Positions 7,409 through 17,240 are shown, counted from the stretch's first letter. The stretch: DNA of 64,000 nt from an uncultured Prevotellaceae bacterium (GCA_900318995.1 ONMR01000003.1:62001-126000), one strand, 5' to 3'. The notes: generated by a model from the sequence alone, not told the origin. Numbers and translations: made by a program.

Positions 7409-8665
7409 CTATTGCTCAGCGCAGATGGCGCTGTAGTAAGCGTAGAAATCACTCCACTTGTAGTAGGGGTAGCAGTCGGTGTCGAGCGGGAGCTGCACCT
7501 CATAGCCGTTCTGGAGGCACTTGACCAGAATCTCGGGGTTCTTCTTGCTCTTGTAGAAGATGAACTGAAGGTTGCCGGCCTTACCTATCTGGAAGTCCTG
7601 AAAATAGTATTTGAGCTGGCTGGCATCGGTCACGCCACCCTTGGGCATGTTGATGCCCATAATGATGTTGAGCGGTCCCAGATTGGTGTCATGGCCGAAT
7701 CGCAGGGAGGCAATGTCATTGCACTGTCCGTCAATGACCAGCTTGGCCTGATCCAGAATATCCTGTACGATGGGTTTCATAACATTGATGTCCCTGTACC
7801 AATTGCGGTATGAGTTCAGGTTGGTGCGCTCCCAGCCGGCGGTCAGCTCCTCGGGCTTGAAGAGGCCAACCAGAAGTTCCTCATGACCGATGCTGGGCAG
7901 TGAGGTGTACAGGTTCTTGAGGTTGCTGTATATGCGGCGGGAGTTACGTGAAAGCCCTTCGGTGCTGGTAAACAGACGTGCTACAATCTCATCGGGCGAT
8001 GCCACTTGAGGGGTCTCGGGATTGAAATTGGTCATATCAAGCTGTGCATTTGCACGCGGAGCCCTGACGCGGTAGGGGTTGTCATCGGCATCGGGCTTGA
8101 CGCCGGGCAGAGTGGCCCTGGATGCCTGCTCGTAGATATCGATCTTGGGGTTGCACTGCACCAGTTCCTGGCAGAATGCGGCCATACTGGTTATGCATCG
8201 GCCGGTAGTGGATGATATGGCGCGAATGGTGCCACCCTTTTTGAATACTTCCGGGAAACTCTCATACATCTTGCGTGCAATGGCCTGATGCTGGTCCCAG
8301 CCTACGCGGGTGAGCTCGCCCATGCCGGCCATGAACTCGGGATACAACTCTTTGAACTGACGGTAGAACTTCTCGCCCTCGGCATTGAGCAGGTGCTTGT
8401 CGTGAGCCTCGGTAAAGATTGTGTCCAGCTCCAGATAGAGTGAGTTGTTCCAGTAATAACGCGAGCCGTGGCGTGCGTAGTGGCTGATGTAAAAAGGCTT
8501 GTAACCCTTGGGCGCCTTGGTCAGGGCAGGCGCATCGAAAGTATAGGGATAATCGGTTCCGTATGATTTCCGGGGATCGGCCTTAATCTCTTCAAGCACA
8601 TTCATACGCTGGGCGTAAGTGAGTGTGCTTATCAGCAGTGCGGCAATAAACAGTATTCTTCTCAT
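7409..8665 (-). CDS. Exported histidine-type phosphatase, MINPP/phytase-like
   Basis: A 418-residue protein with a signal peptide (MRRILFIAALLISTLTYA). The branch-2 histidine phosphatase motif RHGxR is present as 'SHYARHGSRYYW' (about residues 63-74), with the phosphohistidine residue in the middle. The partner His-Asp motif is 'RFGHDTNLGPL' (about 325). The overall length fits multiple inositol-polyphosphate phosphatases known from gut Bacteroidetes, which degrade phytate in the periplasm or outside. It is the last gene of the long minus-strand run, 37 bp after the acetyltransferase. Confidence 0.85.
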   Translation of the reverse strand: MRRILFIAALLISTLTYAQRMNVLEEIKADPRKSYGTDYPYTFDAPALTKAPKGYKPFYISHYARHGSRYYWNNSLYLELDTIFTEAHDKHLLNAEGEKFYRQFKELYPEFMAGMGELTRVGWDQHQAIARKMYESFPEVFKKGGTIRAISSTTGRCITSMAAFCQELVQCNPKIDIYEQASRATLPGVKPDADDNPYRVRAPRANAQLDMTNFNPETPQVASPDEIVARLFTSTEGLSRNSRRIYSNLKNLYTSLPSIGHEELLVGLFKPEELTAGWERTNLNSYRNWYRDINVMKPIVQDILDQAKLVIDGQCNDIASLRFGHDTNLGPLNIIMGINMPKGGVTDASQLKYYFQDFQIGKAGNLQFIFYKSKKNPEILVKCLQNGYEVQLPLDTDCYPYYKWSDFYAYYSAICAEQ

Positions 8666-8702
8666 AATATATTCTTATCGGATTGGTTAGTCTTAGCGTA
8701 GT

Positions 8703-9824
8703 TTAACTGATGGTATAGCTCCAGCAGCGGCGGCGCCGGTGGGTGTAGTGCTCAAAATGCTTCCAGATGTTCTGGACGTTGGCATTATCCTCAAGCATGG
8801 GGCCGGTTTGGCAGTCTATGCCTCCGTGACTCTGGATAGCCTTGATGCCTTCACGCAGTATGATACATTCCACGCCTTTTTTCTGGTCCTCAGGACGTAC
8901 ACCTATCATGTAGAAGTCTATGTGCCGATGGTCATTCAGGTCACCCAGCACCTTAAGGGCAGAGAACAGACCCAGCTTACCGTGACTGGCACGTATGCCG
9001 CGGCTAATGGAAGGGGCGATGAATCCGAACCCCACCAGTTCGCCAGCCTGGTTCTGGACCATGAGCGAATACTCGGGTCGGCCAACCAGGGCGATAAGAT
9101 GCTCCATGTTCTCAATCTGCTTGGCAGAGAGAGGCACCACACCGTGAAGCTTGGCAAACGCCACGTTGATTATCTCCATTGCCTTGCGTATGTACGGACG
9201 GACCTCCTTCATGTTACGGAACTTCTTGATGGAGTAGCCGTAACGCTTCTCGGATATATCGGCAATCTGGTCCATCTTGGGCGGAACCTGATCAGGGACA
9301 ATCACCTTGGTCTCAGTCCAGTCCCATTTCTTGGTCAGGCCAAGACGTTTCATGTGCTCGATGTAGTAGGGATAGTTGTAGAGCGTGATGTACATGTCCA
9401 GTTGGTCAAACCCGTCAACCAGCATTCCCTGTTTGTCCAGATTGGAGAATCCCAGCGGGCCCACCACCTCTGTCATGCCCAGTTCACGGGCCCAGGCCAC
9501 TACTGTATCAAAGAGAGCCTTGGATACCTCATAATCATCAATAAAGTCAAAACGGGTAAAACGCAGCTGCTTTACGTTGTCCTTCTCATTGGCTGCGCGG
9601 TTCAGGATGGCACCTATCCGGCCCACAATCTTTCCGTTACGCAGCGCCAGCCACAAACGGCTGTCGGCATAACTGTATGCACCGTTCTTCTTGGGATTGA
9701 ATGTATCCATCTCATCGCCGATGAGCACGGGTACGTACATGTCACACTCTCTGTACAGGTCTATGGGAAACCTGAAAAGCCTTTTCTTGTCCTTATCAGT
9801 GAGGACCTCCTTTATTTCAAGCAT
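8703..9824 (-). CDS. GNAT-like N-acetyltransferase
   Basis: A 373-residue cytoplasmic protein starting MLEIKEVLTDKDKKRLFRFP. ATG 9824 is preferred over upstream in-frame codons, which overlap the preceding gene. The region 'WLALRNGKIVGRIGAILNRAANE' (given here only by position, about 55-78) has the beta-strand pattern of an acyl-CoA N-acyltransferase, and a second GNAT-like half around 'LVGFGFIAPSISRGIRAS' (about 280) ends with 'DFYMIGVRPEDQKKGVECII'. This double-GNAT architecture is common in Bacteroidetes proteins annotated simply as acetyltransferases. The substrate is unknown. The gene starts 5 bp after the stop of the exported TPR protein. Confidence 0.78.
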   Translation of the reverse strand: MLEIKEVLTDKDKKRLFRFPIDLYRECDMYVPVLIGDEMDTFNPKKNGAYSYADSRLWLALRNGKIVGRIGAILNRAANEKDNVKQLRFTRFDFIDDYEVSKALFDTVVAWARELGMTEVVGPLGFSNLDKQGMLVDGFDQLDMYITLYNYPYYIEHMKRLGLTKKWDWTETKVIVPDQVPPKMDQIADISEKRYGYSIKKFRNMKEVRPYIRKAMEIINVAFAKLHGVVPLSAKQIENMEHLIALVGRPEYSLMVQNQAGELVGFGFIAPSISRGIRASHGKLGLFSALKVLGDLNDHRHIDFYMIGVRPEDQKKGVECIILREGIKAIQSHGGIDCQTGPMLEDNANVQNIWKHFEHYTHRRRRCWSYTIS

Positions 9825-9829
9825 TTCTA

Positions 9830-11263
9830 TTACCAGCAGAAACCTACTCCGAGCAGGTTCTTTGCACTTTCTAAGTTTTTGGATGCAGGGTCCTCCCTGT
9901 TTATCAGATACCGGTACTGATAGCGATAGCTGATTACGATGCGCCACGAACGGACGGCAAGTCCAATCTCAGGGGCAATTCCGTTCATCCAATGATAGCT
10001 CTCTTTAAACTCCGATACATCTTTGTTTGATGATGAGGGGTTATAGTCCGGATTGGGTATCTTTGAATAGAAACCGCCTCCTGCATAGCTGAACGGAGTC
10101 ATGAGCAACCATACCTTAGGGATATACTCATTCTTGCCGCGGGTATAGAGGCGCATGGTCCAACCGAAACTGACCATAGCCTGATATGCAGGCTTGTCGG
10201 GAACGATAACCTTACCTGAAGCCGGATCAGTTTCTGTTATCGGCTCCAGATTCTTTGAAACCATGTCAATCATGCCCTTGTCAAATCCGAAAGACAGATA
10301 TCCTCCGGTCTTGTCTGGCTTGAGTCCGGCATACATGAGGCCGATTTTGCAGTCCGGTTCAAAGATGTATGACAGGGAACGGGTGTGATTATCCTGCTTG
10401 TAGCGCTTGAGCTGTATGTAAGCCAGATTTGTGCCTGCCAACGAAGCCTGGGGGTTGTTCTGGGCTATGGCGTGCTCATATAACTCACGAGCCTCGTCAT
10501 AGCGTTTGGAGTCAAAATAGGCCTGTGCCACATCAATGTCATGCTTGCTGACGCGGTTGAAGTTATCATTGGCGTTTATATACAGGGTCTTGACAAGCTC
10601 GCAGTTGGGGTTCTCGGTCATGAGTTTCAGATACATGAGCCGTGCGTTGTAATAGTCTTCGGCATCGGAATATGCAGCAGCCCTTTCTGTCCATGCCTTC
10701 AGGGAATCGCACTTATCGATGTATTCATCCAGATGGTTGGGCGTTTCTGGATATTCCGGGCACTGCTTTGCGATATTGAACTGGTCAATGGCGGCATCGT
10801 ACATACCTTCCACCATCATACTGATGCCAGCCTCGGTTGCTGTATAGAATAGGGAACGCAGTTTGGAGTAGGGGTCAGACACCATGAACTCCAGTTTCTC
10901 CTTGTCGCTCAGGTTAAGCGGAATGTAGTGCTTCCTGAATCCTTCGGCCACGATGGATAACTGACGGCCCTTGAATGATGTTCCCTCCTCCTTGGTCTTG
11001 AAGACGATGCTGTAAACTTTCTCCGGACCTTCGGTTGTGACGGTCAAATCCAGATTTGCGTCATAGTTGGAAGCCAGGACAAGGTCAAAAGGTTCCTGGC
11101 AACGTATTATAACCTGGGCCTCATGGCGGTCTCCGCAGGGATAGACGCTGAGTTCGGGGGTGATGTTGTTCACAATCAGTGTCTTGAGCTGATCCTGTGC
11201 GCTCACGCAGACAGACATTGCCATAAAAGCAATGGTCAATAGTATTCCGGCTTTGGGTTTCAT
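9830..11263 (-). CDS. Exported TPR protein with C-terminal beta-barrel-like region
   Basis: A 477-residue protein with a signal peptide (cleavage after CVSA). Residues about 30-130 look like a beta-rich domain. Residues about 140-300 contain TPR-like helical pairs ('GMYDAAIDQFNIAKQCPEYP', 'ARLMYLKLMTENP', 'DEARELYEHAIAQNNP'). The C-terminal third, from about 310, alternates aromatic and polar residues as in outer-membrane barrels and ends with 'LLGVGFCW', an aromatic C-terminus. It is probably anchored in the outer membrane. It is the fifth gene of the cluster running from 17084. The family is not recognised. Confidence 0.72.
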   Translation of the reverse strand: MKPKAGILLTIAFMAMSVCVSAQDQLKTLIVNNITPELSVYPCGDRHEAQVIIRCQEPFDLVLASNYDANLDLTVTTEGPEKVYSIVFKTKEEGTSFKGRQLSIVAEGFRKHYIPLNLSDKEKLEFMVSDPYSKLRSLFYTATEAGISMMVEGMYDAAIDQFNIAKQCPEYPETPNHLDEYIDKCDSLKAWTERAAAYSDAEDYYNARLMYLKLMTENPNCELVKTLYINANDNFNRVSKHDIDVAQAYFDSKRYDEARELYEHAIAQNNPQASLAGTNLAYIQLKRYKQDNHTRSLSYIFEPDCKIGLMYAGLKPDKTGGYLSFGFDKGMIDMVSKNLEPITETDPASGKVIVPDKPAYQAMVSFGWTMRLYTRGKNEYIPKVWLLMTPFSYAGGGFYSKIPNPDYNPSSSNKDVSEFKESYHWMNGIAPEIGLAVRSWRIVISYRYQYRYLINREDPASKNLESAKNLLGVGFCW

Positions 11264-11284
11264 ATAAAAACTGCTTTCGGGTTA

Positions 11285-12280
11285 TCAGATACTGAACATG
11301 TCAAGAGAGAAGACTTCGTCCCTGGGCAGTGGCTTTCCGTTGTACTTGTCGGGCTGCCATGTACGGACCTGAATGCTCGGGTTGAGCTCATCCTCAAAGT
11401 TGATCATAAGGAACAGATAGCCTACATCCGAATAGTTGGAAGAGTTCCAGTGCTGCTTGAGTGTAACGCCGAAAATATCATCGCGCTTGGGATGACGCAT
11501 TACCTCGATCTCGTCAAATACCAGGTTTATGTAACTGTTGTTCTTGAAACACTTCTTGAGGTTGGTAATGTACTCCTCTTTGGTTGATTTCTGATACTGG
11601 ATCTGTTCGGTGTTGAGAGACTGTGATGTGAGGTCCTGTTTTTTCTTGTCAATCTTGACTACTTTGCCGGTAATGATAAGGGCGTTGTCGCTGAACACGT
11701 TGTTGATGTAATCAATGTCCTTGCGGTTGTATGCGGTGCGGAAATTCTCAACAAAGTCAATGATGGACTGACGGCGGTGGAAATCCTTGACGCTTATCTG
11801 GGCGTTGATGACATCAAGGTAACGGTGCTCCTCCAGGGCAATCATTATGTTGTCAATCTGTCCCTGCTGGTTGTAACAGATAACAAGTTCCTGTTCGCAG
11901 TTGTCATCATCGGCTGCAAGCATGGTGACAGGGATGTTCCTTACCTGTACCGTTCCGTTCTGCATGGCGATACCTTTCTCTGTAATCTGTGAAACGGGGC
12001 ACATCATTGCGCTCGATGACCACAGCTCGTCAAGACAGTTGCGGCCGTCCTTGGTAAAAATGGACTCGTCTTCCTTTTCAAGTTTGACCTTGGACTTACC
12101 CGAAATGACGGTAGAGTTGAGGGCTGACAGAAGCTTGGATGTGCTCTTTTCAATCTCCGACTTGAGAGTAGCGTCAGATATGCCGTCCTGTACACTGAAA
12201 CGTACAACGTCAAGTTGAGCGTTTGCTGTCACTGCAAATAATGCAAGTGCCGATGTAAGTAGTAATTGCTGTATTCTCAT
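11285..12280 (-). CDS. Exported protein with NTF2-like domain
   Basis: A 331-residue protein with a signal peptide (MRIQQLLLTSALALFAVTANA). The stretch 'IIDFVENFRTAYNRKDIDYI' (about residues 171-190) followed by 'FSDNALIITGKVV' is characteristic of SnoaL/NTF2-like folds, here probably a ligand-binding or scaffold module rather than an enzyme. The N-terminal 150 residues are unassigned. It is 21 bp upstream of the TPR protein and 9 bp downstream of the gene at 12290, within the same operon. Confidence 0.65.
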   Translation of the reverse strand: MRIQQLLLTSALALFAVTANAQLDVVRFSVQDGISDATLKSEIEKSTSKLLSALNSTVISGKSKVKLEKEDESIFTKDGRNCLDELWSSSAMMCPVSQITEKGIAMQNGTVQVRNIPVTMLAADDDNCEQELVICYNQQGQIDNIMIALEEHRYLDVINAQISVKDFHRRQSIIDFVENFRTAYNRKDIDYINNVFSDNALIITGKVVKIDKKKQDLTSQSLNTEQIQYQKSTKEEYITNLKKCFKNNSYINLVFDEIEVMRHPKRDDIFGVTLKQHWNSSNYSDVGYLFLMINFEDELNPSIQVRTWQPDKYNGKPLPRDEVFSLDMFSI

Positions 12281-12289
12281 AATTCTTTG

Positions 12290-13423
12290 TTATTTTTCCT
12301 GAAAGAGGTTCTTTATGTTATGTTGCGGAATGAATGTTGAAAGATCTGCTTTAATTACAGTCTGGCCTGCATCCAGCTGATCGGGTGTGAAAGATACCGA
12401 CAGCATATGCAGGTAGTTGTAGATAGTGTTGTACATGACCAGCAGGCATTGGTATCTGTCTCCGTTGCGGCCTGCATCGCCTGTATAGAATTCAAATCCC
12501 TGATTCTGGATATAACCAAGGAACTGTGACATGGGAATCCTGAACTTGGGGATGTCACGGTTGTATGTATGAGGCGTTATCTCCAGGGTCATCCCGTTAA
12601 GGCGCACCGGAACTACGGCACTCATGAGTATATTGCGCATTGTCTCTACGGGGTATGACTTGGAATCCCAGACAGCCTGTCCGCTTTTGGTCAGGAATAC
12701 GTCATTGCGCAGCGAGTCAATCATATAGCATAATCCTCCGCTCACCCAGATGTTGTCGTCATATGGCAACATGTTTATGAAACGGTCTGCCTGCCTGTAT
12801 GGCTTACGGGAATTGAGCAGTTCTTTGACAAGGCGTTCCTCATGCTCTTTCTTGTCATATTGGAACAGCAGGTCGCGGCTGGCAGGGATATATATGTGAA
12901 GCGTGTTTCCGGTTGCGGTCCGGATCAGAACGTCAAGTTCAGTCCCGCCTATGTTCGTTGAAAATGAATTCATGGAGTTTATTACATCAAGAGCCTGGCT
13001 GAGCCTGCTGAAGTTGCCTGATCCCAGAGGGTAGCCCCCCAACACTATGCGGACCCCATACTCCTTAAGCAGGCTTATCTGGGATTCGGTAGTCTTGCGC
13101 AACAGGAGTTCCACCCATAGGCGTTCTATGAAACCTATTATGACTGGGTCATAAAGCGTATTGGTGCGGATTACATCAGGGAAAAGCCGTGCTCCGAGTT
13201 GTTCTGTCATGCCGTCCCTGGCCTCGGTGTAGAACATGATGGTTGTGCTCAATTCAGGGCAGCGGAATATCCCCTGGACAGGTACTTCATTCATCGGCAT
13301 GCTCTCAATCATCCGGGCTATGCGCTCTGGTGTCTTGATTTCAATATTATCCTGGGCGGGCAGGGGGGTGACCGATGCCAGCAGACATAAAGCCAATATG
13401 TATCTTAACTTATTCATTTTCAT
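12290..13423 (-). CDS. Exported protein of unknown function
   Basis: A protein of about 377 residues beginning MKMNKLRYILALCLLASVTPLPA, a clear signal peptide (ATG 13417 is an equally possible start). No family is recognised. Several mixed alpha/beta segments are visible, including 'RFINMLPYDDNIWVSGGLCY'. There is no obvious catalytic motif and no transmembrane segment after the signal. It starts 7 bp after the stop of the Sel1 protein, so it belongs to the same transcript and presumably the same envelope complex. Confidence 0.6.
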   Translation of the reverse strand: MKMNKLRYILALCLLASVTPLPAQDNIEIKTPERIARMIESMPMNEVPVQGIFRCPELSTTIMFYTEARDGMTEQLGARLFPDVIRTNTLYDPVIIGFIERLWVELLLRKTTESQISLLKEYGVRIVLGGYPLGSGNFSRLSQALDVINSMNSFSTNIGGTELDVLIRTATGNTLHIYIPASRDLLFQYDKKEHEERLVKELLNSRKPYRQADRFINMLPYDDNIWVSGGLCYMIDSLRNDVFLTKSGQAVWDSKSYPVETMRNILMSAVVPVRLNGMTLEITPHTYNRDIPKFRIPMSQFLGYIQNQGFEFYTGDAGRNGDRYQCLLVMYNTIYNYLHMLSVSFTPDQLDAGQTVIKADLSTFIPQHNIKNLFQEK

Positions 13424-13430
13424 TGCCGCA

Positions 13431-15596
13431 TTACATGCTTGGGAATCCGTATAGAGTAAGCACGTCACGCCATACGTTGTTCTTAAGGTAGAAGTAAGTG
13501 CGCCTTACCTGCTGGGCCATCTCGACGCTTCTCTCAACGCCGATACCCCAGAAATATGCCGTGCACAGCTCATCTACAGCTTCGATAGAGCCGGCATCTA
13601 TGGCTTGGAACAGAGAGTGGATATACTGGTCGTAATCGGCAGCTACACCCAGTCCGCTCTTGTAGGCCAGGGCAATCTGCCAGTAGGAATCGGCATAACC
13701 CTTTTCGGCCGATTTCCTGAAACACTCCAGGGATTTGTCCAGGTCACGGCTCTTTACAACACCCTCCTTATACGCCTTACCCAGGCAATAGAGAGAATAG
13801 GCATCGCCCTGCGAGGCTCCCTTCTCATATTCGGCGGCTATCTCCTCGGGGTCTGAATTGCCGCTGGCCAGTATATCACCGTTAAGACCATATACGTAGG
13901 GGTTGTTGGCCATCAGCATCGTGCTCATGTGGCTGTCGGACAATTCACGGAATTTCTTTCGCTGCATGCGCATTGGGTAGTGCTTCTCGTCTATGGACAG
14001 ATTGTAATAAACCGGAATAAGCCAGGCACTGGCACGCAGACAGCCCTGGTCGGCCAGTTTCTGCATCTGTACGATGGCCTTTGACAGACGGTCGGGCTCA
14101 TCGGCCTTCTTTCCCATACCGACTCCGTAATAACTCATGTATGCCAATGGGAACAGTTTGTCGGGGTCATTGAGGGCCTCATTCTCAAGCTTGGCATACA
14201 TGGCGCGGTACAATGCGTTCTCCTGCACATTGCTGCTGTATGAGTATGGCTTGTATGTCTCCGGGACGCGGAACATGTGGAAATTGCGTTCCTCGATGAT
14301 TATGTCGCGTGATCCGTCGGTAGTTGAGTGATGCTCGCTGACTATATAGCTGCATGCCAGAACATTCTCTGTGACACTCTTGACAGAGAAGTTGATGTTG
14401 GTCTGAAATTTCTCGTTGCCTATCTTGCGGCCGGCATAGTTGAGCAGGGTGCTGCCTATGCGGCTGGCCAGCGCTCCGAACGGAATGAATAGTGAAAGTC
14501 CGTCCATGACGTCACGCCCGATGCTTGCAATATTCGGCCTCTCATGTTTCTTGAGAGCGAAGGTAAAGTCAAAGCTCTCTTCCGAGAAATCTCCGCGTGT
14601 GGCACTGCCAATCAGTTCGGTTGCATCAAAGTCAGCACCGTCGCTGGACCAGATGCTCTTGACGGCGTTCCAGGATGTTTTGAACATTCCGTTCCTCTTG
14701 TCCAGGAACAGGCCTGACTCGCTGTTTATCATTACGGACAGGTTGCTGCCCATCTGATCTATATCCAGGATAATGAACTCTCTTCCTGTCTCGGGGCTGA
14801 CAAGTGATGACGCCCACTTGCCGGTCAGTTCGGATTTGGCGTCGAAAGAGCGTTTGGGGGTTACTTGGGCGGTATATTGTGCATCCCGTTTGAGTTGTAG
14901 TTCTCCTACCACTTCGGGATGCGGGCTGAACAGGTATGGAGTTGCGCAGTCCGGTTTGGGAGCTGTTTCTGAGACTTTCTCCACTATGCTTTCGGCCTCT
15001 TTCTGAATCTCCTCTGTAATCTCGGGCTCCGGTTCAGGCTCAGGTTCGGGTTCGGGTTCCGGCTGGGGCTGCGGCTCAGTCCCGATGATTGGTTCGGGCT
15101 CAACCTCAGGCTCGGGCTCCTTGGTGTTGGCCGATGCCACCAGAGCCGACAGGTCAAAGAGTGATGTGGCACTGGTCGTGAACCCGTTTTCATTGACGGG
15201 TGTCTCTGCCATGAGCTTGTCAAACTGCTCCTTCTCCTGCTCCTCAAGACTCTTGGCCCCTAGTTTGCCCTCCAGTTCTTTCATTCTGGGGTTGACTTCG
15301 GCCAGTTTCTTGTCATCCATCTCCAGGCTGGCATAAGTGCGGTACATCAGCAGAGCCAGCTCCTGCTCGCCGCCCTCATCATAGATCTGCGCCATGCGCA
15401 GGTATGTGTCAGGCAGTTTGGGATACATGGCGGTAATCTCCTCGCAGAGGGCTATAGCCTCGGCATCCTTGCCGCTGTTATGCAGTTGGGTAATCTGATA
15501 GTACTTGCGTAGAAGCTGTCCTCTGGTCATCTGTGCCTCGGCCTTTACTGCCATGAACAACAGGGCCAGCGTCAGGATATATGCAATCTTTCTCAT
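13431..15596 (-). CDS. Exported TPR/Sel1-repeat protein with Glu-Pro linker
   Basis: A 721-residue protein with a signal peptide (MRKIAYILTLALLFMAVKAEA). TPR-like helices occur at about 25-110. A Pro/Glu-rich linker (about 160-200, many E-P dipeptides) follows, then a beta-rich domain (about 230-480) and Sel1-like repeats toward the C-terminus ('EKGASQGDAYSLYCLGKAYK', 'KSAEKGYADSYWQIALAYKS', about 595-660). E-P linkers usually span the periplasm or peptidoglycan. The repeat DNA coding for the linker is built of similar hexamers and could vary in length. It is the second gene of the exported-protein operon, 6 bp after the first. The role is unknown. Confidence 0.7.
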   Translation of the reverse strand: MRKIAYILTLALLFMAVKAEAQMTRGQLLRKYYQITQLHNSGKDAEAIALCEEITAMYPKLPDTYLRMAQIYDEGGEQELALLMYRTYASLEMDDKKLAEVNPRMKELEGKLGAKSLEEQEKEQFDKLMAETPVNENGFTTSATSLFDLSALVASANTKEPEPEVEPEPIIGTEPQPQPEPEPEPEPEPEPEITEEIQKEAESIVEKVSETAPKPDCATPYLFSPHPEVVGELQLKRDAQYTAQVTPKRSFDAKSELTGKWASSLVSPETGREFIILDIDQMGSNLSVMINSESGLFLDKRNGMFKTSWNAVKSIWSSDGADFDATELIGSATRGDFSEESFDFTFALKKHERPNIASIGRDVMDGLSLFIPFGALASRIGSTLLNYAGRKIGNEKFQTNINFSVKSVTENVLACSYIVSEHHSTTDGSRDIIIEERNFHMFRVPETYKPYSYSSNVQENALYRAMYAKLENEALNDPDKLFPLAYMSYYGVGMGKKADEPDRLSKAIVQMQKLADQGCLRASAWLIPVYYNLSIDEKHYPMRMQRKKFRELSDSHMSTMLMANNPYVYGLNGDILASGNSDPEEIAAEYEKGASQGDAYSLYCLGKAYKEGVVKSRDLDKSLECFRKSAEKGYADSYWQIALAYKSGLGVAADYDQYIHSLFQAIDAGSIEAVDELCTAYFWGIGVERSVEMAQQVRRTYFYLKNNVWRDVLTLYGFPSM

Positions 15597-15602
15597 AGAG
15601 AG

Positions 15603-17084
15603 TTATTTGAGTGTTGACCAGACAAGGGCGCGCTTGTCATAACTGAACGGTTTGAAGTTTTCGGGGAACTCACGTACAAGCTGTCGTGACATCTCCTTGG
15701 CCGATGAGTGAAGAACCTGGCTTGAAGTCCTGCTGGTAGGGGCCAGGTATTGGAAGTCTTTGATGTCATACTGGTACAGCCTGTTGCCCGATGAGGCCTC
15801 GTTGACTGTTATCTGAAGTGAAGAGGCATACTGGTTTATGGGCCATTTTGCCTTTGGGTCTACCAATTGGACAAGCTTGGATGCAATCTTGGTCTCAAGG
15901 ATCAGGTCGGCTTTGCTCTTGTCCTGGACTATGACCAAATCATTGCGGGAGCCGATAAGATCGTTGACGGCCTTCTCGGTGGCTGAATCAGATGGGGCGA
16001 AGTCCAGATAGATATAGTTGGTGGGGTCAAATAGCTTTACGTTTGTCTGGGCGGTACCCAGCTTGTCAGACCTTGCCGTGAGCTGCTTGAATACATATGT
16101 CTCCGGCAGATCGTACAATCCGTCCTTGTCGATTGAGAATGATATGGTCTGAACAGGGGCATCAGTAGCCTTTACTACCGAGAATGTGGCCTCGCCGTTC
16201 TCATCGGTAATGAAATTGCCGTCGGTGGTTCCCTCATACTTAATTACCACACCTACTTTCTGTACCGGGGTGCCCTTCTGGTCAACCTTCACCTTGAAGG
16301 TGGCGGGTACGGACTCGCCGGCTACTGCCGGAATCTCGGCTATGGAGCAGTTTATGTTAATGTTGTCATACACGTGCAGGTAGCTTTTGTAGATACTGCC
16401 GAACAGGTCAACATTCTCAAAGTCATGCTTGATATTGTGCTGTGTATAGATAAAGGGATGGATCAGGTTCAGGGCTTCGGAATATGTCTTGGCTGCTGTA
16501 AACAACTGACCGTCCTGCTGGTACGACATGCCTAGTTTCCACATGGTCTCAGCCTGACTGCAGATGCTGTCCTGAAGTGAAGTTATGTGCTCCTGACAGT
16601 CCTTCTCTGAAATGCTGTAGTAGCACCAGTACTCCTCGTCATCCTCCCATTCGCCCTGAAGCTTCAGCAAAGGGGTTTCAAGTACCCGGTCAATGAAAAC
16701 GTCGTCAAAAGACGCCGAGTAGTTACCGTTCATTATAAGGTCCCCCAGAAGTGAACTGGGGTCGACGGCAAGATGCAGGAGTGACAGGATCTTTTTCTGA
16801 GCCTCTTTCTTGCCGCTCTCCTTGTATTTGTCGTTGAAGAACAACTGGGATACTATTATGGATGACGCCTGTTGCATTGCAGCTGAGTTGTCGCTCTGTT
16901 CACCGGCGGGGTTCATGGACCTCTTGGGCACGCTGGCTATGCCTATGTATGTGTTCTTGACGGTTGGGGCTTTCGAAATCCAGGCGGGTTTTTTGGTAGA
17001 GCCTTGTGAATATACGTTGAGTGGTGCTGAAACCAGCATGAAGCATGCTATGGCTGTTAGGATCATGGAGCTTGTCTTACTCAT
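15603..17084 (-). CDS. Exported LPP20-like protein with Ig-like domain
   Basis: A 493-residue protein with an N-terminal signal peptide. The mature N-terminus 'KPAWISKAPTVKNTYIGIAS' and the following Ala/Gln-rich helix resemble the LPP20 lipoprotein domain, although no lipobox Cys is seen. An Ig-like segment is visible at about 255-310 ('ESVPATFKVKVDQKGTPVQK', '..NGEATFSV'). The C-terminal domain ('SKADLILETKIASKLVQL') resembles regions of caspase-associated or FlgT-type envelope proteins, with low certainty. It is the first gene of the minus-strand operon that continues to about 8703. Confidence 0.62.
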   Translation of the reverse strand: MSKTSSMILTAIACFMLVSAPLNVYSQGSTKKPAWISKAPTVKNTYIGIASVPKRSMNPAGEQSDNSAAMQQASSIIVSQLFFNDKYKESGKKEAQKKILSLLHLAVDPSSLLGDLIMNGNYSASFDDVFIDRVLETPLLKLQGEWEDDEEYWCYYSISEKDCQEHITSLQDSICSQAETMWKLGMSYQQDGQLFTAAKTYSEALNLIHPFIYTQHNIKHDFENVDLFGSIYKSYLHVYDNININCSIAEIPAVAGESVPATFKVKVDQKGTPVQKVGVVIKYEGTTDGNFITDENGEATFSVVKATDAPVQTISFSIDKDGLYDLPETYVFKQLTARSDKLGTAQTNVKLFDPTNYIYLDFAPSDSATEKAVNDLIGSRNDLVIVQDKSKADLILETKIASKLVQLVDPKAKWPINQYASSLQITVNEASSGNRLYQYDIKDFQYLAPTSRTSSQVLHSSAKEMSRQLVREFPENFKPFSYDKRALVWSTLK

Positions 17085-17175
17085 TGACTTGTCTTTTATT
17101 TGTTATAAAACGCAAAAATAAACAATTATTTGCAAATCAGCTATATTAATGTACGGGTATTGTGCGCGCACATAC

Positions 17176-17214
17176 GAAAAAACAGGCACCCTCTCCATCC
17201 GGAAAGGGTGCCTG
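17176..17214 (-). terminator. Intrinsic terminator after the outer-membrane protein gene
   Basis: A perfect 10-bp stem (CAGGCACCCT 17183-17192, AGGGTGCCTG 17205-17214) with a 12-base loop is followed on the minus strand by six Ts. It lies 26 bp beyond the stop of the gene at 17241. Confidence 0.9.
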
Positions 17215-17240
17215 TGTAGGAAATGTTTTTACAGTAATGG

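Noticed and set aside
8739-9920. Long plus-strand open frame of 393 codons
   Set aside because: It is antisense to the acetyltransferase gene and its translation shows no domain or signal; the minus-strand gene has clear GNAT features.
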